Assembly (NCBI GenBank): GCA_949317995.1
Contig: OX439035.1
Location: 2,525,181-2,589,180, forward strand
DNA: 64,000 bases
Source of the DNA: Acholoe squamosa
Lineage: Eukaryota > Annelida > Polychaeta > Phyllodocida > Polynoidae
Direction of reading: 5' to 3'
Part shown: one piece after another, positions 47,823 to 61,200 of the stretch
How positions within the stretch are numbered: position 1 is the stretch's first letter
Layout: each line of letters starts with the position of its first letter
Position numbers and translations under genes: made by a program
Notes under the pieces: generated by a model
Told to the model about the DNA's origin: nothing
What the model saw: only the letters and a program-made list of their open reading frames with translations
Databases searched by the model: none

Positions 47823-47849
47823 CCTGACCAGTAAAACCTGGAATGACCC
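47823..47849 (-). repeat. Right terminal inverted repeat, 27 bp
   Basis: It begins CCTGACCAG and ends CCTGGAATGACCC, the exact inverse of 36989-37015. Confidence 0.95.
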
Positions 47850-47874
47850 ATATATATATATATATATATATATA
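47850..47874. repeat. (AT)n tract at the right transposon border
   Basis: Alternating AT starts directly after the transposon end and is shorter than the left tract. Confidence 0.95.
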
Positions 47875-47929
47875 CCTTGCATATGCCACAAACATAACTC
47901 ATAAATTGTGAAAATAGCCATGGTAGATG

Positions 47930-47990
47930 GGTGGTCGATTTAAGGTACACTAACAGGTCTAGTGGTCGAGTCAGGTGCCACTAACCCTAC
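47930..47990 (-). repeat. Outer inverted repeat, right
   Basis: GGTGGTCGATTTAAGGTAC, AGTGGTCGAGTCAGG and CTAACCCTAC are the inverse of words in 36838-36903, with a few substitutions and small gaps. Confidence 0.6.
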
Positions 47991-48330
47991 TGCTACATGA
48001 ACATAATATAGGAACCAAAACCATGGACCAAACAAAGACTCCGTGGAATAGCAATGCACACATCATAATCCATATCATCATGCACAGAGCTCAATGTCAG
48101 ATACATAGGCAAATGTTCACGAGTGGGGAGAATTTTTGAGGGTTATCTCACGCGCCGATCAGGTGCCGTATCGCACGATGCCCGCAGGATCAGGATCCCT
48201 GACATTGTCAAGAGATGTTCTTACCTTTTTGGGGTCCAAAGTATCGTACTTCCAGGTAGCTGGGAGTACACAGCTGCCCCTGAATCGCCTCCTGTATGGG
48301 TGTAATCCTCCTCCTCTTTTTCCTGACAGG

Positions 48331-48420
48331 CTCCATCAGTGAAGAAAGAGTTTACTGTCCCACCTAAAAGTTGCCAAGACTATTGCTCACACCGAGAGGT
48401 GCCAGGTCCTTTAATACAGG
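48331..48420 (+). CDS. Orphan internal-exon candidate, unknown product
   Basis: A strong pyrimidine tract CTCCTCCTCTTTTTCCTGAC and AG precede a 90-bp phase-0 frame reading APSVKKEFTVPPKSCQDYCS, then HREVPGPLIQ, ending CAG before GTGAGG. Both splice sites are excellent. I do not recognise the family. Sequence just upstream (48123-48305) is open in several frames on both strands and could include another exon. Confidence 0.4.
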
Positions 48421-48723
48421 TGAGGCAATGAGCTGCTCATAGGTTGACCAATGTGAGGAGAGCAGCACACATGTCTCCACCCCTGACCACGTGAGGTCAG
48501 ACAGGGAGGTGGTGATAGGTGGGGGTTGGGGGGAGTTCTTATGTGGAAAGCATCCAATTAGTCAGTGCATTCATTAAGAAGCCAAGCCCACTAAAATATG
48601 AGAAACATCTTCAGGCAAGAAGATCAGAGAGGATTTTACAGTAGAGACGTCTTGTATTGCATTCTTTAGAAAATACGCATAGATATTCATGGGAATTCAT
48701 GTTTGCATATCTATGTCTAGGAA

Positions 48724-48965
48724 CTAGCTTTTCCTTAGTGCATTGTCCAATATGATAATAGGCTGTGAACCATGTAATGTGTACATGTTTGTAAGATGAA
48801 TACAATGATAAAATATCATAGATAAGTCAACGTTTCTGTAGCTTTCAAATTCCCTGTGATAGTTATTTGGGATGGGGGTGACATTAGCAAACTCTCTCCG
48901 AAACAATGCTCCCTCAACAAACACCCACAATCCTGTGGTCTGATTTTGTTGGCCCACTTCAAATT
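48724..48965 (-). CDS. Orphan terminal-exon candidate, unknown product
   Basis: On the minus strand, after a TTAAACAG acceptor, the frame reads FEVGQQNQTTGLWVFVEGAL, FRREFANVTPIPNNYHREFE, SYRNVDLSMIFYHCIHLTNM and ends NALRKS with TAG. The composition and length are protein-like and one potential N-glycosylation site (N-V-T) is present. No family was recognised. The preceding exon would lie to the right, so the 12 kb minisatellite may be in its intron. Confidence 0.35.
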
Positions 48966-49539
48966 CTGTTTAATTTTGACGTTAGATATTCAATGTGATC
49001 CAGTTACCCTGATAACATAAAAATTACTATAAACTATACAAGTTAGTGAAGGCATTACAACATTTAGTTGTCTTACTGCAAGAAGGTGGCCCCCAAGGGG
49101 TTAAAAATGACATGGCGACATTTGGCCATTTTAGGCGACATTCTGACATTGTACACTTTTAAAAGCGACATGTGACATGAGGAAACAAGATAAAAACGAC
49201 AACAGACATGCAGTACTTAAAAATATGTGACATGTGCCAATGGCCACCCCCTATTTAATTGTCATCAAAACAGAACAGATTTACCAGAATATACACTTCC
49301 TGGGCTTTAGGAACGTTCAACAATTATGTCACTGGTATTTAGGCATTTTTCAGGACCCACCCACCCCCTTGTCACTGTTTTTGTATGGAACATATAGAGG
49401 AACCCAAAGACCCCCCATCCCCTAAGCAGTGACGTAATTGTTGAACGTTCCCTTTCAGACAGTGAAGGAATCTTTCAAATATTCCTATTAGAACCAAAGT
49501 TATAGGGAATTGCTTACTTCCTCCTTCACACCCTCCTTG
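48966..49539. other. Non-coding interval before the minisatellite
   Basis: GACATGTGACAT-type words recur near 49100-49220, and an imperfect inverted pair AGGAACGTTCAACAATTATG and ACGTAATTGTTGAACGTTCC lies at 49310-49450 (a possible MITE of about 140 bp). No gene was recognised. Confidence 0.5.
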
Positions 49540-52500
49540 TATACCAGGTGCCCCTGATCATGATACTACCATACACCCCTCCTACCACCCAGCTCTGCTA
49601 TCTTACATGTATACCTGGTGCCCCTGATCATGATACTACCATACACCCCTCCTACCACCCAGCTCTCCTATCTTACATGTATACCAGGTGCCCCTGATCA
49701 TGATACTACCATACACCCCTCCTACCACCCAGCTCTCCTATCTTACATGTATACCTGGTGCCCCTGATCATGATACTACCATACACCCCTCCTACCACCC
49801 ATCTCTGCTATCTTACATGTATACCTGGTGCCCCTGATCATGATACTACCATACACCCCTCCTACCACCCAGCTCTGCTATCTTACATGTATACCTGGTG
49901 CCCCTGATCATGATACTACCATACACCCCTCCTACCACCCAGCTCTCCTATCTTACATGTATACCAGGTGCCCCTGATCATGATACTACCATACACCCCC
50001 CCTACCACCCAGCTCTCCTATCTTACATGTATACCAGGTGCCCCTGATCATGATACTACCATACACCCCTCCTCCCACCCAGCTCTGCTATCTTACATGT
50101 ATACCAGGTGCCCCTGATCATGATACTACCATACACCCCTCCTACCACCCAGCTCTGCTATCTTACATGTATACCTGGTGCCCCTATAATCATGATACTA
50201 CCATACACCCCTCCTACCACCCAGCTCTCCTATCTTACATGTATACCTGGTGCCCCTGATCATGATACTACCATACACCCCTCCTACCACCCAGCTCTGC
50301 TATCTTACATGTATACCAGGTGCCCCTAATCATGATACTACCATACACCCCTCCTACCACCCAGCTCTGCTATCTTACATGTATACCAGGTGCCCCTGAT
50401 CATGATACTACCATACACCCCTCCTCCCACCCAGCTCTGCTATCTTACATGTATACCAGGTGCCCCTGATCATGATACTACCATACACCCCACCTACCAC
50501 CCAGCTCTGCTATCTTACATGTATACCAGGTGCCCCTGATCATGATACTACCATACACCCCTCCTACCACCCAGCTCTCCTATCTTACATGTATACCAGG
50601 TGCCCCTGATCATGATACTACCATACACCCCTCCTACCACCCAGCTCTCCTATCTTACATGTATACCAGGTGCCCCTGATCGTGATACTACCATACACCC
50701 CTCCCACCACCCAGCTCTCCTATCTTACATGTATACCAGGTGCCCCTGATCATGATACTAACATACACCCCTCCTACCACCCAGCTCTCCTATCTTACAT
50801 GTATGCCTGGTGCCCCTGATCATGAAACTGCCATACACCCCTCCTACCACCCAGCTCTCCTATCTTACATGTATACCAGGTGCCCCTGATCATGATACTA
50901 CCATACACCCCTCCTACCACCCAGCTCTCCTATCTTACATGTATACCAGGTGCCCCTGATCATGATACTACCATACACCCCTCCTACCACCCAGCTCTCC
51001 TATCTTACATGTATACCTGGTGCCCCTGATCATGATACTACCATACACCCCCCCTCCCACCCAGCTCTCCTATCTTACATGTATACCAGGTGCCCCTGAC
51101 CATGATACTACCATACACCCCTCCCACCACCGAGCTCTCCTATCTTACATGTATACCAGGTGCCCCTGATCATGATACTACCATACACCCCTCCTACCAC
51201 CCAGCTCTCCTATCTTACATGTATACCAGGTGCCCCTGATCATGATACTACCATACACCCCTCCTCCCACCCAGCTCTCCTATCTTACATGTATACCTGG
51301 TGCCCCTGATCATGATACTACCATACACCCCTCCTATCACCCAGCTCTCCTATCTTACATGTATACCAGGTGCCCCTGATCATGATACTACCATACACCC
51401 CTCCTACTACCCAGCACTGCTATCTTACATGTATACCTGGTGCCCCTGATCATGATACTACCATACACCCCTCCTACCACCCAGCTCTGCTATCTTACAT
51501 GTATACCAGGTGCCCCTGATCATGATACTACCATACACCCCTCCTACCACCCAGCTCTCCTATCTTACATGTATACCAGGTGCCCCTGATCATGATACTA
51601 CCATACACCCCTCCTACCACCCAGCTCTCCTATCTTACATGTATACCAGGTGCCCCTGATCATGATACTACCATACACCCCTCCCACCACCCAGCTCTCC
51701 TATCTTACATGTATACCAGGTGCCCCTGATCATGATACTAACATACACCCCTCCTCCCACCCAGCTCTCCTATCTTACATGTATACCTGGTGCCCCTGAT
51801 CATGATACTGCCATACACCCCTCCTACCACCCAGCTCTCCTATCTTACATGTATACCTGGTGCCCCTGATCATGATACTAACATACACCCCTCCTCCCAC
51901 CCAGCTCTCCTATCTTACATGTATACCTGGTGCCCCTGATCATGATACTGCCATACACCCCTCCTACCACCCAGCTCTCCTATCTTACATGTATACCAGG
52001 TGCCCCTGATCATGATACTACCATACACCCCTCCTACCACCCAGCTCTCCTATCTTACATGTATACCAGGTGCCCCTGATCATGATACTACCATACACCC
52101 CTCCTACCACCCAGCTCTCCTATCTTACATGTATACCTGGTGCCCCTGATCATGATACTACCATACACCCCCCCTCCCACCCAGCTCTCCTATCTTACAT
52201 GTATACCAGGTGCCCCTGATCATGCTACTACCATACACCCCTCCCACCACCGAGCTCTCCTATCTTACATGTATACCAGGTGCCCCTGATCATGATACTA
52301 CCATACACCCCTCCTACCACCCAGCTCTCCTATCTTACATGTATACCAGGTGCCCCTGATCATGATACTACCATACACCCCTCCTCCCACCCAGCTCTCA
52401 TATCTTACATGTATACCTGGTGCCCCTGTTCATGATACTACCATACACCCCTCCTACCACCCAGCTCTCCTATCTTACATGTATACCAGGTGCCCCTGAT

Positions 52501-54265
52501 CATGATACTACCATACACCCCTCCTACTACCCAGCACTGCTATCTTACATGTATACCTGGTGCCCCTGATCATGATACTACCATACACCCCTCCTACTAC
52601 CCAGCACTGCTATCTTACATGTATACCTGGTGCCCCTGATCATGATACTACCATACACCCCTCCTACCACCCAGCTCTGCTATCTTACATGTATACCAGG
52701 TGCCCCTGATCATGATACTACCATACACCCCTCCTCCCACCCAGCTCTCCTATCTTACATGTATACCTGGTGCCCCTAATCATGATACTACCATACACCC
52801 CTCCTACCACCCATCTCTGCTATCTTACATGTATACCTGGTGCCCCTGATCATGATACTACCATACACCCCTCCTACCACCCAGCTCTCCTATCTTACAT
52901 GTATACCAGGTGCCCCTAATCATGATACTACCATACACCCCTCCTACCACCCAGCTCTCCTATCTTACATGTATACCTGGTGCCCCTGATCATGATACTA
53001 CCATACACCCCTCCTACCACCCAGCTCTCCTATCTTACATGTATACCAGGTGCCCCTAATCATGATACTACCATACACCCCTCCTACCACCCAGCTCTCC
53101 TATCTTACATGTATACGTGGTGCCCCTATAATCATGATACTACCATACACCCCCCCTCCCACCCAGCTCTCCTATCTTACATGTATACCAGGTGCCCCTG
53201 ATCATGATACTACCATACACCCCTCCTACCACCCAGCTCTCCTATCTTACATGTATACCAGGTGCCCCTGATCATGATACTACCATACACCCCTCCTCCC
53301 ACCCAGCTCTCCTATCTTACATGTATACCAGGTGCCCCTGATCATGATACTACCATACACCCCTCCTCCCACCCAGCTCTCCTATCTTACATGTATACCT
53401 GGTGCCCCTGATCATGATACTACCATACACCCCTCCTACCACCCAGCTCTGCTATCTTACATGTATACCTGGTGCCCCTGATCATGATACTACCATACAC
53501 CCCTTCTACCACCCAGCTCTGCTATCTTACATGTATACCTGGTGCCCCTGATCATGATACTACCATACACCCCTCCTACCACCCAGCTCTGATATCTTAC
53601 ATGTATACCAGGTGCCCCTGATCATGATACTACCATACACCCCTCCTACCACCCAGCTCTCCTATCTTATGTGTATACCAGGTGCCCCTGATCATGATAC
53701 TGCCATACACCCCTCCTACCACCCAGCTCTCCTATCTTACATGTATACCAGGTGCCCCTGATCATGATACTACCATACACCCCTCCTACTACCCAGCTCT
53801 CCTATCTTACATGTATACCAGGTGCCCCTGATCATGATACTGCCATACACCCCTCCTACCACCCAGCTCTGCTATCTTACATGTATACCTGGTGCCCCTG
53901 ATCATGATACTACCATACACCCCTCCTACCACCCAGCTCTCCTATCTTACATGTATACCTGGTGCCCCTCACCATGATACTACCATACACCCCTCCTACC
54001 ACCTAGCTCTCCTATCTTACATGTATACCTGGTGCCCCTGATCATGATACTACCATACACCCCTCCTACCACCCAGCTCTCCTATCTTACATGTATACCA
54101 GGTGCCCCTGGTCATGATACTACCATACACCCCCCCCTACCACCCAGCTCTCCTATCTTACATGTATACCAGGTGCCCCTATAATCATGATACTACCATA
54201 CACCCCTCCTACCACCCAGCTCTGCTATCTTACATGTATACCAGGTGCCCCTATAATCATGATAC
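49540..54265. repeat. 70-bp minisatellite, array A, about 67 units
   Basis: The unit runs TATACCAGGTGCCCCTGATC, ATGATACTACCATACACCCC, TCCTACCACCCAGCTCTCCT, ATCTTACATG. Most units are 70 bp; a few carry ATAATC for GATC and are 72 bp. Main variant sites are ACCAGG/ACCTGG and CTCTGC/CTCTCC. Rare variants recur 1,120 bp apart, showing duplication of a 16-unit block. The many 72-74 codon frames arise because 70 is not a multiple of three and are not genes. Confidence 0.98.
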
Positions 54266-54267
54266 TA

Positions 54268-55237
54268 CACAGAGAAAAGAACACTGATCGCTTTGACGCA
54301 TACTGCACAGGTCACAATTTGTCTCCCAGATGACATGTATGAAGGCATGTCAAATGAGGTTGACCCTCTCATATTTGGTTCGTCAACTCCATTTGACATG
54401 CGTAATGAAGACACGTCACATATTTCTGATCCATTCACCTGAGTGCTAGGTAATACTGTGAGACAATTATGTAAGGGTCAAGAGCAGTCAATAACTATGT
54501 ACCAATGGTTCAATCAAGGGAGGCCTATAATAGAAGGCAGGGGATATCATAGTCCCACAGGCCTGCAATACTAAGGCACTTTTTCCTATCTACAGAACTC
54601 CTACTTGACTGAGGACCTCTATGCAGTCCATAAGACAAGGGCATGGAGGTGCATGGCAATGCCATATGTCTCCCTGTACTGTAGATACTGAGATTATAGA
54701 TTGTGGGTTAGAATACAGTCCTTTGGTATTTTCACTTACCCACACATAAGGTGTCTAACCACTCCAGTTGGAGTATTCAGGATGGTGGGTGTCTATTTTG
54801 ATATTCAATAACAAATGCAGATTTAACAACAAAATCGAATTCACTACCATTCATTGATAGTATTTACAGACCTTAGTGATCTATTCTTCATGAAAACAAA
54901 ATGACACAGATACATCAAATGTCTCAAGTGTTGGTAGTACTTCTTGGTAGTGATTAGTTCTGGTACCAAAATGGTTGTTTGCTCCATCTAGTGGAATATC
55001 CTAGAACAATTATGTATGTCAAACCATCACATGTCAAGAGCCTTCGACATGGCTGTGACCCTAGTCAACTCACAGATGACATGGCATTTTAAGGCATGTC
55101 AAATCATATGAGGATTACTGTGTGCTACAGTTGTCATGGTGACATAAGTGCACATGTCCCAATGACGTGTGCTCTCTGTGTCAAATCAAGTTGACATGGG
55201 TATACATGTCACTTTGTCAGGAAGAATTTTCTCAGTG
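54268..55237. mobile_element. 970-bp TA-flanked non-autonomous element
   Basis: The minisatellite is interrupted in mid-unit. The left end starts CACAGAGAAAAG, the right end inverted starts CACTGAGAAAA, and TA is found on both sides (54266-54267 and 55238-55239). Removing the insert and one TA restores a normal unit. Subterminal TGACATG and ATGTCA words are frequent near both ends. No frame of note, so it is a MITE-like passenger of some TA-targeting transposon. Confidence 0.7.
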
Positions 55238-55239
55238 TA

Positions 55240-58200
55240 CCATACACCCCTCCTACCACCCAGCTCTGCTATCTTACATGTATACCAGGTGCCCCTATAA
55301 TCATGATACTACCATACACCCCTCCTACCACCCAGCTCTGCTATCTTACATGTATACCTGGTGCCCCTATGATCATGATACTACCATACACCCCTCCTAC
55401 CACCCAGCTCTGCTATCTTACATGTATACCAGGTGCCCCTCACCATGATACTACCATACACCCCTCCTACCACCCAGCTCTCCTATCTTACATGTATACC
55501 TGGTGCCCCTATAATCATGATACTACCATACACCCCTCCTACCACCCAGCTCTCCTATCTTACATGTATACCTGGTGCCCCTGATCATGACACGACCATA
55601 CACCCCTCCTACCACCCAGCTCTGCTATCTTACATGTATACCTGGTGCCCCTATAATCATGATACTACCATACACCCCTCCTACCACCCAGCTCTCCTAT
55701 CTTACATGTATACCTGGTGCCCCTATAATCATGATACTACCATACACCCCTCCTACGACCCAGCTCTCCTATCTTACATGTATACCTGGTGCCCCTGATC
55801 ATGATACTACCATACACCCCTCCTACCACCCAGCTCTCCTATCTTACATGTATACCAGGTGCCCCTAATCATGATACTACCATACACCCCTCCTACCACC
55901 CAGCTCTGCTATCTTACATGTATACCTGGTGCCCCTATAATCATGATACTACCATACACCCCTCCTACCACCCAGCTCTGCTATCTTACATGTATACCTG
56001 GTGCCCCTGATCATGATACTACCATACACCCCTCCTACCACCCAGCTCTCCTATCTTACATGTATACCTGGTGCCCCTAATCATGATACTACCATACACC
56101 CCTCCTACCACCCAGCTCTCCTATCTTACATGTATACCAGGTGCCCCTGATCATGATACTACCATACACCCCTCCTACCACCCAGCTCTGCTATCTTACA
56201 TATATACCTGGTGCCCCTATAATCATGATACTACCATACACCCCTCCTACCACCCAGCTCTCCTATCTTACATGTATACCTGGTGCCCCTAATCATGATA
56301 CTACCATACACCCCTCCTACCACCCAGCTCTCCTATCTTACATGTATACCAGGTGCCCCTGATTATGATACTACCATACACCCCTCCTACCACCCAGCTC
56401 TCCTATCTTACATGTATACCTGGTGCCCCTGATCATGATACTACCATACACCCCTACTCCCACCTATATCTGCTATCTTACATGTATACCAGATGCCCCT
56501 GATCATGATACTACCATACACCCCTCCTACCACCCAGCTCTCCTATCTTACATGTATACCAGGTGCCCTGATCATGATACTACCATACACCCCTCCTACC
56601 ACCCTGCTCTGCTATTTTACATGTATACCAAGTGCCCCTGATCATGATACTACCATACACCCCTCCTACCACCCAGCTCTCCTATCTTACATGTATACCA
56701 GGTGCCCTGATCATGATACTACCATACACCCCTCCTACCACCCAGCTCTCCTATCTTACATGTATACCTGGTGCCCCTGATCATGATACTACCATACACC
56801 CCTCCTACGACCCAGCTCTCCTATCTTACATGTATACCTGGTGCCCCTGATCATGATACTACCATACACCCCTCCTACCACCCAGCTCTGCTATTTTACA
56901 TGTATACCAGGTGCCCCTGATCATGATACTACCATACACCCCTCCTACCACCCAGCTCTCCTATCTTACATGTATACCAGGTGCCCTGATCATGATACTA
57001 CCATACACCCCTCCTACCACCCAGCTCTCCTATCTTACATGTATACCAGGTGCCCCTCACCATGATACTACCATACACCCCTCCTACCACCTAGCTCTCC
57101 TATCTTACATGTATACCTGGTGCCTCTCACCATGATACTACCATACACCCCTCCTACCACCCAGCTCTGCTATCTTACATGTATACCAGGTGCCCCTCAC
57201 CATGATACTACCATACACCCCTCCTCCCACCCAGCTCTCCTATCTTACATGTATACCAGGTGCCCCTGATCATGATACTACCATACACCCCCCCCCTCCC
57301 ACCCAGCTCTCCTATCTTACATGTATACCAGGTGCCCCTGATCATGATACTACCATACACCCCCTCCTCCCACCCAGCTCTCCTATCTTACATGTATACC
57401 AGGTGCCCCTGATCATGATACTACCATACACCCCTCCTACCACCCAGCTCTGCTATCTTACATGTATACCAGGTGCCCCTGATCATGATACTACCATACA
57501 CCCCTCCTACCAGCCAGCTCTGCTATCTTACATGTATACCAGGTGCCCCTGATCATGATACTACCATACACCCCTCCTACCACCCAGCTCTCCTATCTTA
57601 CATGTATACCTGGTGCCCCTGATCATGATACTACCATACACCCCTCCTACCACCCAGCTCTGCTATCTTACATGTATACCTGGTGCCCCTAATCATGATA
57701 CTACCATACACCCCTCCTACCACCCAGCTCTGCTATCTTACATGTATACCTGGTGCCCCTGATCATGATACTACCATACACCCCTCCTCCCACCCAGCTC
57801 TCCTATCTTACATGTATACCTGGTGCCCCTGATCATGATACTACCATACACCCCTCCTACCACCCAGCTCTCCTATCTTACATGTATACCAGGTGCCCCT
57901 GATCATGATACTACCATACACCCCTCCTACCACCCAGCTCTGCTATCTTACATGTATACCTGGTGCCCCTGATCATGATACTACCATACACCCCTCCTAC
58001 CACCCAGCTCTCCTATCTTACATGTATACCTGGTGCCCCTATAATCATGATACTAACATACACCCCTCCTACCACCCAGCTCTCCTATCTTACATGTATA
58101 CCTGGTGCCCCTCACCATGATACTACCATACACCCCTCCTACCACCCAGCTCTGCTATCTTACATGTATACCTGGTGCCCCTGATCATGATACTACCATA

Positions 58201-61200
58201 CACCCCTCCTACCACCCAGCTCTCCTATCTTACATGTATACCAGGTGCCCCTGATCATGATACTACCATACACCCCTCCTACCACCCAGCTCTGCTATTT
58301 TACATGTATACCAGGTGCCCCTGATCATGATACTACCATACACCCCTCCTACCACCCAGCTCTCCTATCTTACATGTATACCTGGTGCCCCTGATCATGA
58401 TACTACCATACACCCCTCCTACCACCCATCTCTGCTATCTTACATGTATACCTGGTACCCCTGATCATGATACTACCATACACCCCTCCTACCACCCAGC
58501 TCTCCTATCTTACATGTATACCAGGTGCCCCTCACCATGATACTACCATACACCCCTCCTACCACCTAGCTCTCCTATCTTACATGTATACCTGGTGCCC
58601 CTCACCATGATACTACCATACACCCCTCCTACCACCCAGCTCTCCTATCTTACATGTATACCTGGTGCCCCTATAATCATGATACTACCATACACCCCTC
58701 CTACCACCCAGCTCTCCTATCTTACATGTATACCAGGTGCCCCTATAATCATGATACTACCATACACCCCTCCTACCACCCAGCTCTGCTATCTTACATG
58801 TATACCAGGTGCCCCTCACCATGATACTACCATACACCCCTCCTACCACCCAGCTCTGCTATCTTACATGTATACCAGGTGCCCCTGATCATGATACTAC
58901 CATACACCCCACCTACCACCCAGCTCTCCTATCTTACATGTATACCAGGTGCCCCTGATCATGATACTACCATACACCCCCCCTACCACCCAGCTCTCCT
59001 ATCTTACATGTATACCAGGTGCCCCTATAATCATGATACTACCATAGACCCCTCCTACCACCCAGCTCTGCTATCTTACATGTATACCTGGTGCCCCTCA
59101 TCATGATACTGCAATACACCCCTCCTACCACCAAGCTCTGCTATCTTACATATATACCTGGTGCCCCTATAATCATGATACTACCATACACCCCTCCTAC
59201 CACCCAGCTCTCCTATCTTACATGTATACCTGGTGCCCCTGATCATGATACTACCATACACCCCTCCTACCACCCAGCTCTGCTATCTTACATGTATACC
59301 AGGTGCCCCTGATCATGATACTACCATACACCCCTCCTACCACCCAGCTCTCCTATCTTACATGTATACCTGGTGCCCCTGATCATGATACTACCATACA
59401 CCCCTCCTACCACCTAGCTCTCCTATCTTACATGTATACCAGGTGCCCCTATAATCATGATACTACCATACACCCCTCCTACCACCCAGCTCTCCTATCT
59501 TACATGTATACCTGGTGCCCCTGATCATGATACTACCATACACCCCTCCTCCCACCCAGCTCTGCTATCTTACATGTATACCAGGTGCCCCTGATCATGA
59601 TACTACCATACACCCCTCCTACCACCCAGCTCTGCTATCTTACATGTATACCTGGTGCCCCTGATCATGATACTACCATACACCCCTCCTACCACCCAGC
59701 TCTGCTATCTTACATGTATACCTGGTGCCCCTGATCATGATACTACCATACACCCCTCCTACCACCCAGCTCTCCTATCTTACATGTATACCTGGTGCCC
59801 CTGATCATGATACTACCATACACCCCTCCTACCACCCAGCTCTGCTATCTTACATGTATACCAGGTGCCCCTGATCATGATACTACCATACACCCCTCCT
59901 ACCACCCAGCTCTCCTATCTTACATGTATACCTGGTGCCCCTGATCATGATACTACCATACACCCCTCCTACCACCCAGCTCTGCTGTCTTACATGTATA
60001 CCAGGTGCCCCTAATCATGATACTACCATACACCCCTCCTACCACCCAGCTCTCCTATCTTACATGTATACCAGGTGCCCCTATAATCATGATACTACCA
60101 TACACCCCTCCTACCACCCAGCTCTGCTATCTTACATGTATACCTGGTGCCCCTGATCATGATACTACCATACACCCCTCCTACCACCCAGCTCTCCTAT
60201 CTTACATGTATACCTGGTGCCCCTGATCATGATACTACCATACACCCCTCCTACCACCCAGCTCTCCTATCTTACATGTATACCTGGTGCCCCTGATCAT
60301 GATACTACCATACACCCCTCCTACCACCCAGCTCTCCTATCTTACATGTATACCAGGTGCCCCTGATCATGATACTACCATACACCCCTCCTACCACCCA
60401 GCTCTGCTGTCTTACATGTATACCAGGTGCCCCTGATCATGATACTACCATACACCCCCCCTACCACCCAGCTCTCCTATCTTACATGTATACCAGGTGC
60501 CCCTGATCATGATACTACCATACACCCCTCCTACCACCCAGCTCTCCTATCTTACATGTATACCAGGTGCCCCTGATCATGATACTACCATACACCCCTC
60601 CTACCACCCAGCTCTGCTATCTTACATGTATACCAGGTGCCCCTGATCATGATACTACCATACACCCCTCCTACCACCCAGCTCTCCTATCTTACATGTA
60701 TACCAGGTGCCCCTGATCATGATACTACCATACACCCCTCCTACCACCCAGCTCTCCTATCTTACATGTATACCAGGTGCCCCTATAATCATGATACTAC
60801 CATACACCCCTCCTACCACCAAGCTCTGCTATCTTACATGTATACCAGGTGCCCCTATAATCATGATACTACCATACACCCCTCCTCCCACCCAGCTCTC
60901 CTATCTTACATGTATACCTGGTGCCCCTAATAATGATACTACCATACACCCCTCCTACCACCCAGCTCTGCTATCTTACATGTATACCAGGTGCCCCTGA
61001 TCATGATACTACCATACAGCCCTCCTACCACCCAGCTCTCCTATCTTACATGTATACCTGGTGCCCCTGATCATGATACTACCATACACCCCTCCTCCCA
61101 CCCAGCTCTGCTATCTTACATGTATACCTGGTGCCCCTCATCATGATACTACCATACACCCCTCCTACCACCCAGCTCTGCTATCTTACATGTATACCTG

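Larger units (their letters stand above)
36989..47849 (-). mobile_element. 10.86 kb DNA transposon with complete ends
   Basis: Both ends are perfect 27-bp inverted repeats starting GGGTCATTCCAGG, and both abut AT tracts, consistent with a short AT/TA-type target duplication. Inside are a four-exon minus-strand transposase gene (39582-45898), tandem arrays of about 373-bp units left (37540-39520) and right (42585-44060, remnant 44700-44990), and 17 copies of GGGGTACGTTAATGATCG or close variants. The splice junctions are intact and the catalytic exon is open for 839 codons, so the copy looks young, apart from a possible one-base slip in a poly-C run in exon 1. I cannot name the superfamily with confidence; the core motifs match a broad group of invertebrate DDE-type proteins. 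No capsid, polymerase or envelope genes are present. Confidence 0.85.

Noticed and set aside
36989-47849. Polinton-like or other virus-like large element
   Set aside because: The only gene is a DDE-type transposase with linkers. No polymerase, capsid, protease or packaging ATPase pattern is present.
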